DNA of 64,000 bases. Origin: Fratercula arctica (taxonomy: Eukaryota > Chordata > Aves > Charadriiformes > Alcidae). The notes below the pieces were generated by a model. It saw only the letters and a list, made by a program, of their open reading frames with translations. It ran no database searches and had not been told where the DNA came from. Below are positions 13,901-27,000 of this stretch, in pieces. The translations under genes and the position numbers were made by a program. The stretch lies in assembly GCA_947846985.1 (NCBI GenBank), contig CANTUZ010000008.1, forward strand, positions 43,728,817 through 43,792,816, in the 5' to 3' direction. Each line of letters begins with the position of its first letter. The first letter of the stretch is position 1.

Positions 13901-15052
13901 TGCTGCAGCACAGGCCAGCTGAGCCCAGGATGCAGAACGGCACAGAAATTTTAACACGCTAAATCTACAAAGGAGTGCTCATTGCTTGGATGTAATAACT
14001 CACATTTTCTTTGAAATAAGAAAAACCTCTCAGAAACACCTGTGTTCAAGACAAAGCAATAAAATCCTAACTAATCCATTACTGAAAGTGGATTGAGCCA
14101 CTGTACACATTCAGATGGTGTATCGCGTGTTAGGAAAATTAAGCTAGGAAGGACACAAGGCATCTAGAGCAGGGAACGGCCATGAATCAGGTTCTTCCAC
14201 AGACGAAAGCACAAAGATTTCCTCCAGAAGAGGAATTAACTCCGCAGGGAGGCGTACCCCATCTTTGCCGTCAATACCGAGACCTGCAGCTTCCTGCGCC
14301 GCCGAACCACCTCACCCATGCAAACACCGGTTTATTGCGTTCCGATCGGGAAGGGAGCAGCCCCAGCTCCCACAGCTTCAAACAGCCGCTCCACCTCAGG
14401 CCGGAGCTGCTAAGCAACGCCGCGCCTCCAACTTATTAAAATTAAACTTACTAATTCTACCCCAAACCCTTCCCTTCGGTAGCGACGGGTTTCGCAAGGC
14501 GGCGTGGGAAGGCCCGTGCCCAGCAGCCCACTCCCGGCTCCCGTGACTCACGCACGGCGGGGCGGGAGCGGCTCCAGACGGCATCGGGCCTAGGCCACAC
14601 GACGGGGGGTGCCGAGCCTGCGGGCGCCGCTCCGCGCAGGGCCTCCCTTCTCTCCTCCTCCCCACCAGGTAATGAGGCGGCGGCCGCCCGCGAAGCCCCG
14701 GCCCGCCACCGCCGGGCCCACAGGCGGCGCAGCGGCAGGCCGGGCCAGAGCGCCTGACCGCGGCGGCTGCGCGGCTCCCGCGGCCTCCCCGCTCTGCCTC
14801 TCGGGCCGCGCGGCTAGGCCGCAGCGCGGCCGGGTGAGCCGCAAGCAAGGCGGCGGCAGACCAGTCCGGCCGGGGACCAGTGGGTCGGCGGGGATCGCGC
14901 CGGGGCGGTTCCTCCCCCCGCCTCCCCGCCGGGGCCCCCCGCACCTTCTTGATGTTGTAGAGCCGGGTGAGCATGCCGACGCCCCGGTCGTTCAGGATGG
15001 TGAGCTTCTCCGCCAGCTTCTGCTGGCTCGGCTGCAGCACCGACCGCGACAT
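1841..15052 (-). CDS. NCKAP1: NCKAP1 (NAP1), 5' part: coding exons 1-2, WAVE complex subunit
   Basis: Encodes the N-terminus of Nck-associated protein 1, a large scaffold of the WAVE regulatory complex (with CYFIP, ABI, WAVE and BRICK1) that relays Rac signals to Arp2/3 actin nucleation at the cell cortex. Two exons are visible on the minus strand: exon 1 at 15052-14945 (36 codons, starting [17 protein letters not shown]) and exon 2 at 1951-1841 (37 codons, starting [14 protein letters not shown] and ending VETRNNN). Both match my memory of vertebrate NCKAP1 almost residue for residue. The junction is phase 0, with donor GTGCGG after the Lys-Lys end of exon 1, acceptor TTTTTATAG before exon 2 and donor GTAAGT after it. 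Only the first 73 of roughly 1,130 residues lie here; exon 3 and onward must be left of base 1. The start is the ATG at 15052-15050 in a CpG island. Confidence 0.96.
7305..7848 (+). repeat. CR1 LINE, 5'-truncated 3' end
   Basis: Recognisable avian CR1 3' terminal segment in sense orientation: the end of the reverse-transcriptase reading frame (the regions that normally encode the [12 protein letters not shown] and [15 protein letters not shown] motifs) followed by the conserved 3' end reading AAGGTCCCTTCCAATCC. It is severely 5'-truncated and has stops and frameshifts. It sits inside NCKAP1 intron 1, antisense to the gene. No clear flanking duplication, as is normal for CR1. Confidence 0.92.
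8500..9650 (-). repeat. Ancient amniote CR1/L3-like LINE remnant
   Basis: The block resembles, in reverse orientation, the old CR1/L3-type elements shared by turtles, crocodiles and birds. It has a diverged 3' end near 8500-8680 (AGAAAGGACCCTGAAAAATT) and an internal region with CTCTGGACTTTCTCCATTTT and ATCCACATCTTTCTTGAAAA near 8940-8980, followed by diverged reverse-transcriptase remnants to about 9650. It is heavily mutated with no open frame. The family call is from memory of the consensus; boundaries are approximate. Confidence 0.7.
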
Positions 15053-15320
15053 CCTGCCCCGCTGCGGTCCGCGGCCCCAGCCCAGAGCCCCGCCGTGGCG
15101 CGGCCGCCCGGCCCGCCGCCGCCTCCTCCCCCCGCCGCCGCCGGCCTGCCTCGCTCGCTGCTGCCTCCGCGGGGCGTGGCCACGGCGGCGCGGGTCACGT
15201 GGGGCGGCACTCGGACGCCCCCTGCGGGCGGGCGGCGGTGCGGGCGCGCCCGGTTGCCCCGTCTCGGCCCTCGCTTGCCTCGCGGCCCGGCTGGTCACCC
15301 CGCTGAAAAGCCCAGTGCGT
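14480..15320 (-). promoter_or_regulatory. NCKAP1: NCKAP1 CpG-island promoter
   Basis: A sharp GC/CpG-rich island surrounds NCKAP1 exon 1 in an otherwise AT-rich region. Upstream of the ATG (higher coordinates) there is a GC/KLF box at 15171-15180 (GGGGCGTGGC) and a USF-type E-box CACGTG at 15196-15201 within GGTCACGTGGGG. No TATA box is evident, consistent with a broadly expressed gene. The long open frames in this island on both strands are a consequence of high GC. Confidence 0.8.
14945..15052 (-). CDS. NCKAP1: NCKAP1 coding exon 1
   Basis: Residues 1-36, ATG at 15052. The reading frame stays open beyond the donor at 14944 because the CpG island is stop-poor, but only these 36 codons match the family. 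The donor is GTGCGG, a weaker than average site. Confidence 0.95.
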
Positions 15321-15509
15321 GACCGTTAGGTGCGCTTACATACGGCGGTGGGTCTTCTTTTGGCTGGTTTCTTGGCCGTTGTTCCTAATATGAGAGCCAC
15401 TAGGCTGTATTTTAGGCGGAATCCCAAAGCGTGCCTCACAACCATGAAGAACATTCATTTTTTCCCAAGCTTTATAACAAAACCTGATTGTTTTTACTAA
15501 ATCAACTGA

Positions 15510-15845
15510 AATCATAGAATCACAGAATGGTTTGGGTTGGGAGGGACCTTAAAGATCATGTAGTCCAATCCCCCTGCCCTGGGCAGGGACACCTCCCACC
15601 AGATCAGGTTGCTCCAAGCCCCGTCCAACCTGGCCGTGAACCCCTCCAGGGATGGGGCAGCCACAGCTTCTCTGGGCAACCTGAGCCAGGGGCTCACCAC
15701 ACTCACAATGAAAAACTTCTTACTGATATCAAATCTAAATCTACCCTCTTCCAGTTTGGAGCCATTACCCCTCATCCTATCACTACAAGCCCTTGTACAA
15801 AGTCCCTCTCCATCTTTCTTGTAGGCCCCCTTCAGATACTGGAAG
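15510..15845 (-). repeat. CR1 LINE fragment, antisense
   Basis: Reverse complement of the CR1 3' end. It begins with the terminal repeat (ATCATAGAATCACAGAATGG) and continues through TTGGGAGGGACCTTAAAGATC into the last part of the reverse-transcriptase region. About 335 bp remain, so it is strongly 5'-truncated. It lies about 450 bp upstream of the NCKAP1 start codon, just outside the CpG island. Confidence 0.93.
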
Positions 15846-18800
15846 CACCGCACAGCGAATATTGACACAGTTATCAACGGTGACTGTAATTTTCTGAGGC
15901 GGCTTCCGTCAGCACCGCAGAATAGCACCTGCGATGGGATCCGGGCAGCAGAAAGAACCCAGGGACCCTCTCCACTCACCCGGCTCCATTGCTCTACAGC
16001 AAATTCCAAGAAATACCATTTTGCCAATTAGATGAGTCACATCACTGCTATTTTTTTTTCTCTTGAAACCACAGGAATTAAAAGCATATATTTTTAAGGA
16101 ACAGTGATATTTCCATGCTGCGAATGTCAATGAGGGGTTTCCATGAGAGCTACCCCTTACTGCAACCAGCTACACAACCAGGCACAACCAGCTGGGATGC
16201 AGGGCTCCTGCAACCAGTTTATGGGAGACAGGCTTAAGAATTAACTTTCTAATCTCATTTTTTTTATAATGGCACCACCATCTGTGCCTTTTTTGCATAT
16301 TAATACTTCCACTTAATTTTCAGTTTCCATTTTTGCATTAGAAATCAGAATCAGACAATCTCAGTCTTTTAGTGGTTTTAAACTAATATATTTTAGAAAG
16401 CATAGAAATGAACGTGAAAAGCCTAGATGTAATTAAATTGTTACTGACCTCCTCCTTCACTTTAGCAGTTAGAAGATAATTTATGATTCAGAATGAAACA
16501 GGGAAGCAAGAACTTAGAGTTCCAATCTTAAGTCTGCTATTGACTCATTCTTTGGCCTTTATCAGATGATTTTCTGCCTCAGCTTTGTGTCCAAGAGTTG
16601 GGAATACCTAGCAACAATGTTGTAATGATTAATTAGGTTAGACCTGACCTTTCCCTACTAGAGTCTATGGAAAACATCAGAAACATTCAAATTGGTATTT
16701 AAATTTGTAAAACACAAAATGCTATGTAATTTCAAAGTATTTAATGGATAATATCTATAGTAATATTTTTATGCAAAGCATATTCCTTCTATTATTAACT
16801 TTTTAAAAATATCAATTATAATATTTCTAGTCACAGTAAAGATGTTTCCCATGTAGTTGCACTATTGCTGAGAGCAATTTTGTTTTGTTTCTCATCTACA
16901 GCTAAAACCACAGCAGCCAATTTTTAATTCCATATTCAATTGTTTTTCAGCTATATTGAGTGTTCTGAAAGTTTCAAACATTAACAATCACAGAATCTGT
17001 AATTTATGTATAGCCAAGCAAGTGGAATGAGATCAACATCACTGCGGTGTTTCGTGCGTCACATTGAATCACCTATGCTCTAATATCCCAATCTTTCTTC
17101 CTCTGGAATTAGTAGAAAAACTATGGGTTACAATGGAGTCAAAATCAATTGGCTTTCAATAAAGTTTGCGCTTATACAGCTTGCTGGAGAACTTTCAAGC
17201 TCTCTGTAACTACTAACGTAGTTTTCAACGTGAAAGCAACGCCAGTCACTCTCCACGCGGCACAGGTAATAGGGTGAGACACAGATGGGAAAAATGACCC
17301 ACTCTCTCCTTTGTAGAAATGGCAGAGCATCCTGTTTTTAAACTCCCACACTATTTGTGAGGCTCTTTACAAGATCCTATTTTATTAGCATTATAAGAAG
17401 CACCTCTGGTTGCTATAATATTTTTTTTTACGGCAAACAGTGCTGAGTTAGCTGCATTTCATGAAAGCATACTGAATATCGGTATAGGGAAAGATAAATA
17501 TCAGTAAACAAGAATTTCTGATACAAGGATTTTTACTGCTGTGCAGCCATACAGACCTAACACTAAATAGAATATTATCTGAATTATCACTGTAACATGG
17601 TTAGTCACAGACTTTTAACAACGTTGTTCTAACACGCAAGCAGATACATTAAAACAGAAAATAATCTCCTCTTTAAGTAGAGCCTGATAAAGTAGACCAG
17701 GTATTTTCAGTACGGAGTGTCCCTTACCACTCTCTGCAAAATGAGGTTTTTTTTCAGCAAAGGTATACCGTATCTCAACTCAGAGACAGACCTGAAAGGC
17801 GAGTTCAAAACTCAGTGACAAAAGATGTTACTGCCCACGCAGACACAAGATGCTGCTGATCACATACTTGGCAGCATCTCGCTAATCCGGGTGTCAGGAC
17901 TGGTGTCAAGTTTGGAACTACAAAGCATGCATTTTTTTCCTCTTGCTTTTAAACACTGCTTATTAGAAAGAGAAAATGGGCACATCTAGGGAAGATACGG
18001 TATAGCTGAAAAGTTAGGTTTCATAGAAACCACATGAAAAAAACTTGGAAACTTTTGCTATATGTGAATGGAGAAAACACAATAAGAGTAAGCAGATGTC
18101 ACTGAGATCGAACTTGGTTAATGTGAATGCAGGTACTTAAGCAGTCAACAGTTTTGTCATTGCTTTTAATGGTGTCAGGATAAAGCCCATGTTGTTTTAC
18201 TGCTTTTGCTGCAACTTTATGTAGAAACTGCAGGAATATGTATAGGCTTTCGGCAGGAAGATTTGTTGCATATTAGATTATAAAAATGTCTGCATTGTAC
18301 AGTCTGGGTTCGCCAGTCTAGCAGCAAGCATAACAATAAAGTGGAAATACAAGCTTTGTCAGTAATAGCATAACTCTTACAGGTGTGGCAAAGTTAAATG
18401 AAGGGAAGAATAAGGCTAACAATTACTTTTAAAACACAACTACTATTTGCTTGATGTTTTATTAATGATTAACAATTAAACAGCTTTCTATATTCCAAAA
18501 GTATAAGTTTAGAGCAAGTTTAAAACGGTACTTTGGATTTGGCTTGAGCTCAGCTCTGGTCCTTTTAAAGTCAACTTTCTGTTCAGTTCAGGGTTTAATT
18601 GTGCTATTCACTACAGAGTTTTCAAACAGTAATGAAAATGTTGTTTGAGAAGCTTTAAAAGAATAATCACCAAGTAGCTCCATATATATCAACCCCACTG
18701 GTGTTCAGTGAAGCGTGTAAATGGTATGTATACTTTTCTAGCATTGCTATTTTAAAACATTTAATGGACAACTTACTACTGCAGAGTAGACTGTATTGCC

Positions 18801-20784
18801 ACCTAAGTCTTTGCTACACTTATAACTTACATTTCTGTAGAAGCCATTTCTATATATATATATTTCCTTTCCTGTTTGCATTTCTTTTCCTTGGTTCAGT
18901 GTTTTCTGACTTGGGCACTATTCAAAACTCTGTGACCAGGAGCTCCTGTGAAACGCAGCCCTCAGGAGCTGTGCTCTCCATGAGCATGGTCCACTGCATG
19001 ACTTCTGCCCACTGGGCCAACAGAACCAAAGAAGCAATTTTTACAGGCTCGCTTTGTTTCAATATTCCCTTTTCAGGTAGAAACAAATCAAAACACAAAG
19101 CCAAATTGTTATTTGCACTGACTAGAATTTTTAAATGGTCATCATCATAATCCCAATTATTTGTGTTATGCCATAGTATTTGTTGATAATACATAAATAT
19201 TTATTACATCATTAACCTTGCATGTAAAGGCACACAAGCTGAAAACTTTACCATGCAAAGGCTATACCATTGTTTAGATCACCTATAAAAATAATAAATA
19301 GCATTGAACACACACAGTTGCCTTTTTCAGATAGACTTCTAATCCTATCTGAAAGAGCAACAGGTTCAAAAGACCTATCATCCCCACTAAACCAATCTGA
19401 CAGAATCATTATACTTTAATCTATAATTTTCTTGATGAATACCAACCTTTTTCATTGTTTAATCTGTCATGAAGCCAAAATGTCTGCAATTTCTCATGCT
19501 CTCTTTTTTCCCCTCCCTTTAAAGGCATTTGGGCATTATTTTAACCTATGCTCCCCTTAACACAAGCTCACGTGTGTGCCAGCTCCCTGTTCAATTTTGT
19601 GCATGTCTCAAAGTCCTTCTAGCCGAGGTTGTACACGACATACTGCAGTCGCTCAGAGATACTGGGCCTTTGAACTTTAAAGAAAAGAATGCGAACATTG
19701 GATAGGGAGGACATGGAAGAGGTGTGCAAAGCCAGTTTGAAACAGATGGTGAATACTATAGCAGCTATTCTCTCATGCGCTGCAGAAACCCCCCAGTTTG
19801 CAAATGCATGAGGACTTCTGCGCATACTGGAAGGACAAGTATGATGAGCCTGTTTCAGAACTTCTAGTCCTACACTATGCAAATGAGCCTTAATCAGTAG
19901 AGAAGCAGGTTGTTATCAACTTTCTCAGTGTGTCCCAGGTCCATGACTAACCAGTAATGCTTAACTGGCAAATCAAACATCAGCCTGGTGGCTATGGAAG
20001 TTGGTGACAGCAGGAAGAAAATTGATTATGTGTGAGCTATCAGCACGGCTGAACAGAATGAGCTTAGAAAGTAGTGGTGGGCTAAGATTTGGCTTGTTTT
20101 AGCCTGAAGCAGTGATTAGTTTTAGAACACAGGTGGAATCAAGATGGTAGGTTAGATCCAATTGTATAGTTTCAGAGTTAGGATTACAGTTAACTCTTGC
20201 AGAAACCATTGAGCAAATGGATTAAAGAGTTTTCTTGCTGGCTATCAAATAAAGGTTTGGAGGGATGTCAGAATGAGTCACTAGACTAAATTAAGATCTT
20301 GAACTGGTATGGGTGTAGACCTTAAATTAGGGTTCTAGGCAGGGATTACACCACCAGCTTTTAAAACAAACAAACAAACAACCCCCCCCCCCTTTTTTTC
20401 TAAAGTAAATCAGAAAACATTACTACATCATCATGAACTTCATTTATAGTCTACATGTCTCCATATCAAAATGAATTCCATATAAAAATAATAAATTAAT
20501 AAATTATTTTAATAAGAGATCAGAATGGAAGCATTTGGCTACTTTAAAAGTAATGATTAAATAAGATAAAGTTAGGAGTAACTTTTGAGTTGAAGCAAAA
20601 TGATTCTGTACTTTCTCTTTACTGAAATACTCAAAGAGAAGACATAGTTAAAAAAACCCTGACCTTTCAGTCTGTCTGCTTATTGAAGAATAAAAGAAAA
20701 AATACTAAACACTAAGGGACCAGTTTAGGTCAATATGGGTCATTCTTTGACTCTGCAGTATACCAAAAACGATGAGAGAGTGTG

Positions 20785-20816
20785 TGTGTATGTGTGTGTG
20801 TGTATGCATATATTCC
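20785..20816. repeat. (TG)n microsatellite
   Basis: An interrupted TG dinucleotide run of about 30 bp, broken by TATG steps. Intergenic. Confidence 0.85.
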
Positions 20817-21261
20817 AGGATGTCACCTCATTTTCTAGAAATGTCTTTCCTTTAAGTTATCAGGTTTCTTCTTGTTTTTGAAGCCCTGGTTTTCCAAGGC
20901 TTTCAGCTACCCCCAAATATTGATAGATGCATCTGTCTCAGTCCTCACAGCAAAAATAAATCCCAGCAGTATCGCTTTCTTTGCTGACACATACAATATC
21001 ACTTTACAAACTTAGTTATGGTGGTAGTTTTTAGCCCATCAACACTATTGACTAGTAAGGCTTTACTCTGTCATCTGCAATTGGTATTCTCTTACAGTTC
21101 ACAGATACAGCAGCTGGGGTCAGGAATTTTGTGTAATTAAAATATGAAGTGATTTTACGGAATTTTTAAACTTTATAATAACTATTACAACTGAGCTTAC
21201 TCACTTTTATTACTTAATTGACCAGAAAGAAATTTAATTGACCAGAAAGAAAACAAAAACT

Positions 21262-21540
21262 TAAGAACTTGGTCAGACCAAAAGTCCATCCAGCTCAGTA
21301 CCCTGTCTCTATCCCGTGGCCAAAGAATGGAGCATTAAGGAAAAGTGCCAGAACTTACTAAGCACATACCACTGCTTCTGCAGAATATACTCCCAGGCTC
21401 CAACAGTTTGTGGCTCAGGGACTTTGTGAGCCAGAGTCACTGGCTTGCATTTAATACCTGTTGATCTGCTTCTCTTCTATGAATGCATCCATCACCTTCT
21501 GAACCATGCAAACTTTTAGGATTCTGTAGCAAAGGCTCAC
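21262..21540 (+). repeat. Ancient amniote interspersed repeat remnant
   Basis: The segment starts with GGTCAGACCAAAAGTCCATC followed by CAGCTCAGTACCCTGTCT. This is the signature of an old dispersed element common in reptile and bird genomes (consensus recalled as GGTCAGACCAAAGGTCCATC). The rest is diverged. I do not assign it to a named family with certainty. Confidence 0.6.
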
Positions 21541-22908
21541 TTAGCTTAACTGTGTTTTGTATATAGGAATTTAAAGAAGTAACATAGGCCAGCTCCTGCC
21601 TGAATATATATGTATTTTGAGAAGGAAAGGAAAATTAGATCTCTCCTTGTTAGAAGGATGGAAGTTATTAAGAAGCTCTGGGCTGGCTGGATCAAGCTGT
21701 AGACGGAAAATGAGATAGGGCACAGATAGCTTCATTTTCCTTCCCTGCCTGCAGGGAACTTCGTCGCACACACAAGCATGCAAGCACAATGCAATATTAG
21801 CAATATGTTAAGGCAAGAAAAAGGCATGCAGAGGAACTGTATTCTCCAATTATTTTTTTTCCAGGAAGTGAGATGCTATGCTTATGCATGTTCCAGTTCA
21901 CCTTAACTCCTACTTATAGAAGGCATCTCTTCATGGTAAACTATAAGAACAGGCCCTACTTCCATGTCTGACTAAGCTAATCTACAAAATAATTCTCCTA
22001 CTGCATTCGGTTTATCATCCTGACTAGTAGCTATAATGGTTTCCTTCTTGAACTCTGTGAAGCTAGAAAAACTTGCTATGCATCCCGGTACAAATTGTAA
22101 CGTTAATATTTTATTATGCCTGTGAAAGCTACACATAAGCAAAAGCTAAGCATAAGATGCTACAAGAACTCTGAAATAAACTTTGATTTTACCTTCTTTG
22201 CTGCAAGAGAAACTTTTGGGGGCTTCTGTTCTAAAGTAGCTCTTATGTCTTTGAATGACGTAGAGGAACAGGAAGGCTGGGAGACAGATTAATTGCATTT
22301 ATGCAGAAGTAGGCTGCTAGAAGCTGAACCGCAAAATGGAAATTGCTCTTTTAAGTGTTTTGATAAAAAACAAATGATGAGTAGTCATAATGGTCAGCCA
22401 TTGAAAAACTGTAATTTTACCTTTTGCCTCACCCCTGCCCCCTAAAATGGAGAAAGAAATCCATGTTTTGGGTTTCAAAGGACTTCAAAACATTACAGAA
22501 GCTCACCTATGTTAACATCATTTCTCTTAAAAAGTTCAGATTTTTTCTTCTCTTTTTGAAGGTCTTGACCCTTACAGAGTCTTTTCAGGATTTACTGCAA
22601 AGTTAACTTCTTTTAAGTCAGTTTTTCTGAGGAAAAGGTATTCTTAAAATGAAATTACACAGAAATGGTGGAGAACAATTGCCTTGGTGACTGATGGCCT
22701 GTGCTAACTGTATAGTTAACCATCACTCCTTTGCAGTGCAGCTAGCCTGAATGGAAGGTGTTTTGTATGTGTACATTTTTGTTATAATGTAGTCTCTTTT
22801 GTAGTCTCTTGATAGACTGTTCCTTTCCCTGGTTTACTTTGCCTGTGTCTCTACTACTGAGCTGACATATCTGCTTTTACACCAAGGTTCCTGAACACAT
22901 GAACATTA

Positions 22909-22951
22909 TATATAGATATATATGTGTGTTTGTGTGTATATATATATTTGC
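22909..22951. repeat. AT/TG microsatellite
   Basis: Alternating purine-pyrimidine run combining TATATATAGA, TGTGTG and TATATATATA steps, about 40 bp, intergenic. Confidence 0.8.
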
Positions 22952-23954
22952 TCACAGATGACTGCACTGAAGTACTCCTGGAGACGAGAAACCTGAGCAC
23001 AAATGGGAGTAGGAATCAGATCCTACTTAGGTAACACAGATATGAGTTGTACCAGATCTTCCTCAGACCAACAGGTCCCCAGGGATACTCCCTATGGCTA
23101 TCAAAGATTTCAGCTTTGCATTCCACCCTGTTCCTTAGCACTCATTATTCAGTATAATCTGTGACACACTATGAAAATATACATCTTTAGATCAGTGAAT
23201 CAGCCTGCTCATTTGCATAGATTGCTGACAAAGTGTGGTGAGAGGAATGCCCTGATAAGCATTTGTAGGGCTGTGCCTTTGGTTATGGGCATGGCTTTGC
23301 TTCTGGGGAAGTTTCCCTGCAGCAATATGAAGAGATATGCCAGTGGAAAGACCACTGGCTCAGGCTAGCTTTATAAGAACCAGCAAAAAATGCTGCTTGA
23401 AATAAATAAATAAAATCAAGAGCAGCTGCCTACCCTTCAGGCCAGGGATAGAAAGTAGTGTTTGCAGGAGGTCTGCAGACTTAGTAATACTATTAGGAGC
23501 AACATCTGGGCCTCTGATTGTTCACAGTCTTCTGCAGCATGGACTGGGCTTTCATATGCACGTTGTCAGAGTCAGGTCACCAACTGTCTCCCAGGCTACA
23601 GACTCAAAGACTTGAGGAACTGGCTCTATTTCTGTGCTTGACCAAGATGCATCCTCTGCTCTCACCTGAAGAAACACTACATAGGTAAAGCTGGTCAAGA
23701 GTGATGTAGCATACATTGGAAGCGTAGCTTTAATGGATGTTTTGATTTTTATGTTAAAGGCGTATAGGAAGAGAGGGTATGTAAATGCGTGCTTAGGATA
23801 TATAGTAGCCCCTACAATGGGAAACCCTTTGCAGCAGTGAGCACTACGATTATGTAGAACCAAAGCACACAAAAACTTTAAAGAAGACTCCCACCACATC
23901 TGGCCTCACCCCGTTCCCACATACGAGTAACTGCACATTGTTTAGACAGCCCGG

Positions 23955-24060
23955 CCTAGTGCTTCTAATGTGTTACAAACTGGCAGAGCCAGAAATCCAC
24001 AAACAAACTAACACCTGACACTGAAGCCCAACTCACTAACCACCAGGTCACAGTACGTGC
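23955..24060 (-). repeat. MIR/CORE-SINE-like fragment, antisense
   Basis: The order of AACTGGCAGAGCCAGAAATC and CACTAACCACCAGGTCACAG matches the reverse complement of the body of MIR-type CORE-SINEs (GGCAGAGCCAGGA then CTAACCACTAGGCCA). Short and diverged; assigned from memory of the consensus. Confidence 0.45.
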
Positions 24061-27000
24061 AACTGCAGCAATACGCCCAGGAATGCCCTGTCAACTTTTT
24101 GTTTTGATAACATCCTGTAAGCAACCTTCAGCCTGGTCCTGCTTGCCATAACTTTCCCCATTTGGACCAACTACTACAGCAACACTTTTAAAATGCCATA
24201 TACTTATCAGCCCCTGCCTTCACCCCTTTGTCCTGCGATCCTAGAAGAAAAACAAACCACTACAATTATTGGCAAACTTACAGTTTCTTAGGCCTATATG
24301 GCTCACCTCAGTGATGCAGTGATCTCAGTACACAAAACTGAGAATCCCTGCAGACTTTTCACTCTTCACTATATTCAGTTTCAGAAGAGGCTTTGCTACA
24401 AATTCTTTCTTCCTCGTAAAATGACACTTCAGGATTTTGTCTACACTTTTAAGTAGCTTTTTGAGGTCATGTTTCGCTTCCCAGTCAGGATCCCACTTAA
24501 GACAGATCTTCCACGCATGTTAATGGATACCAGGACAAAAGAGGTAGTGTCTGCATCCTCATTCAGGATATGGGACAAAGGTACACAATGAGGCTGGAAA
24601 AGAGGACAAGTCATTCTCCATCAACTTCACTCTCACTTTGCTGGGGCTCTAGTTTTCTTCCAGGATATTCTTTCCATGCCTACCAGATGTAGACGAGTCT
24701 AAAGGATAGAAAACAAATGGATGAGAACAAATGAGCAGTTGTCTCTCAGCCAAAACCTCTCTACAGGAGGGAAACGGCATGGAACACAGACATGTGCCAA
24801 ACCAAATGCCTCTGAAGAGAAATGTAATATTATTATTTTTTTTTTTGTCTCAAGCATGCCATGCTCCAGCCATCCTCCCATGTACCCTCTTACCCTGTTG
24901 CTTAGGGTGTGAGTGATCCTGAACTTATGCCTCCAAACTGCTCCCTTCTTCAGAAATAGGAAAGACAGCAGGAGTAGGCGTTGTGTCTTGGCAACTTTGC
25001 ACAGCTGAAACTGAGACTCTGCACCAGGTAAGGGCCTCCGCTCTGTGTGTGGGACACCATTCCGGAGTGTCCCATGAGGCAGACAAGTCATTGCTAGAAG
25101 TGCTCATGTGTGCATTGGCATAAACAGTGGTGAAATAGTTACTATGCTACTCCTGCTCCAGTCAGTATGGACAGGAGCTGCCTGTCCCAAGGGGTCCAAG
25201 TACCACAGGCTGCTTTGATGAGAGTCTCACATATATAGTGCAATTTAAGCTTTTAGCTTTTTTTTGCACTTGTTTCAGGTATGAGATCATCTTTCTTGAA
25301 TAGAGTCATCCCCAAATAGCACAATGCACTTCAGAAAAGGCTTATAAAACTTTATACAATAGCATTATTATTTCCCTTTCCCTATTTCAAATACCTCCTG
25401 ATGCAATCTACGGTCATGCTTTCCTTTCTCATCACCATGCTACATTCATGATTCAGAGTCCTCCTGTGACCAACCGGTGCACACATTTTCAGCTTCTCAG
25501 TTATTTTCAACTAATGAGTATACAGTCTGCAGCAGAGGCTTGTATTATTAGTTAGATGTTAGCTGACAATATTTTGATTTTTGCCCCATTACCCTTACTC
25601 TTCAAACTCATCTGGTTATTGCAGTTTGAAATGTGATGCAATTAGCGAACTAATTAGGGTTTGACTTTCCACGTCAGTTAAAATACTGACATAAGCAATC
25701 AACTCTCAATTTTTGGTGCATTTTACAATCAAGTTCAACCCTCTAACATATGCATTCTTCAGAGTGCAAGGCTGGTTTCTCAGCTATCTGGAATGTCTGG
25801 TTATCATTTCTCTGACAGAAGCTAGCTCTTTTGCACTGATAAGTACAGGCAGTACCAAGACCAAAATGAACAGTGGAAGGAAAAAAACACAGCAGAGAGA
25901 CAATGTATTGTCATATGAGCTTTCTGAATGTGTACAAGCTGCTTTCTGTAATGATTAGTGTCTATTTTGCACATTTCTTAGTTTATACCCACTAGAACAG
26001 GTTCTGCTGAATTTCTTGACAGACAAAACAGAAGAAACAAACTTAAAAATTACTTAAAGCTCTACCGCATTTGCATTGGTAGGTAGCTTATTCAAAATCT
26101 GAAGATCCAGCAGTACCATAAATGCATTCAACCAATGAAGTGGAGGCAGCATCCAGCTCCTGCCATATCTCTAGAGAAGTCTTCTACCCTCAGCAAAGCA
26201 TGCAAGAGGAAGTGTTCATCTGAGAACTGAGATCCCAATTTTAATCTCTAATCTGATTATTATCTTCTATCTTGTAATGGAAAGTATGAAAAACTTGACA
26301 GCAGCATGTAAATGCCTGCATCACAAAAAATAGTGTCTACGAATATCCAGGCTAGATCTAGCGCTCATGATATGGACACACTAATTAGATAATAATATAC
26401 TAATTCTGCATATAAACATCTGCAGAATATTTGGATTTCGAAGAGATAATAGAACAGATTTTACGTCCCGTAGTGACCCCTGGTGTTTAAAGTAGTTATA
26501 ACAACGATAAACATTTCTAGCAGAAAATGAATCAATTACTTTGGAATCAGCTGCCTTTCCGTGTCCACACATATTGCAGACTCTTCTTCAGGGGTTAAGA
26601 AGCAACACGTAGTTGTATTACTAAGTTCAATGCAAGTATCTTACAGATCTGTCAGAGCTTAGTCTTGCAAACGCTTACACAGCATGCCCCATTGTCGTGG
26701 TATGGGGCAGAAGCTGGTTACAAAACACATCCTACAGCCTTGCTACTCTAATGGCAGGCTTCTGGGTCTGGACTGCAAGCAGATTTTGCTCCAGCCTTGC
26801 CAATTTCCTGACGCATGAGGCTCTCTGCTTTCTTGCGGGATAGCCTACTGTTCTTGGTCTTTCACAGGGGCAGCTGTAGCAAGCCAAAGCAGCTTGAAAA
26901 ACAGCCGTGAAATACCATGCAACTACTAGTTTAACCCACAGATCTAAAGCTCTCTGTTGCTTTCTTCTGATCAGTTGCATCAAAATTATTCAGTAGACCT

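Larger units (their letters stand above)
1952..14944 (-). other. NCKAP1: NCKAP1 intron 1 (about 13 kb)
   Basis: A long AT-rich first intron. It contains a 5'-truncated young CR1 (about 7305-7848) and an older, diverged CR1-like element in the opposite orientation (about 8500-9650). Short open frames scattered through it have no recognisable protein content, and I see no additional exon. The last 450 bases before exon 1 are GC-rich and belong to the NCKAP1 CpG island. Confidence 0.8.

Noticed and set aside
14396..15298. 300-codon minus-strand frame over the NCKAP1 start
   Set aside because: Only the 36 codons at 15052-14945 are NCKAP1. The rest is GC-driven absence of stops in a CpG island, interrupted by a real splice donor.
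18701..19194. 149-codon plus and 90-codon minus frames in the intergenic region
   Set aside because: The plus frame starts at GTG, has no domain, and no promoter or splice context supports either strand.
19580..20300. Possible decayed pseudogene with protein-like fragments in two frames
   Set aside because: Fragments are short, interrupted by many stops and match nothing I recognise; cannot be separated from chance without a search.
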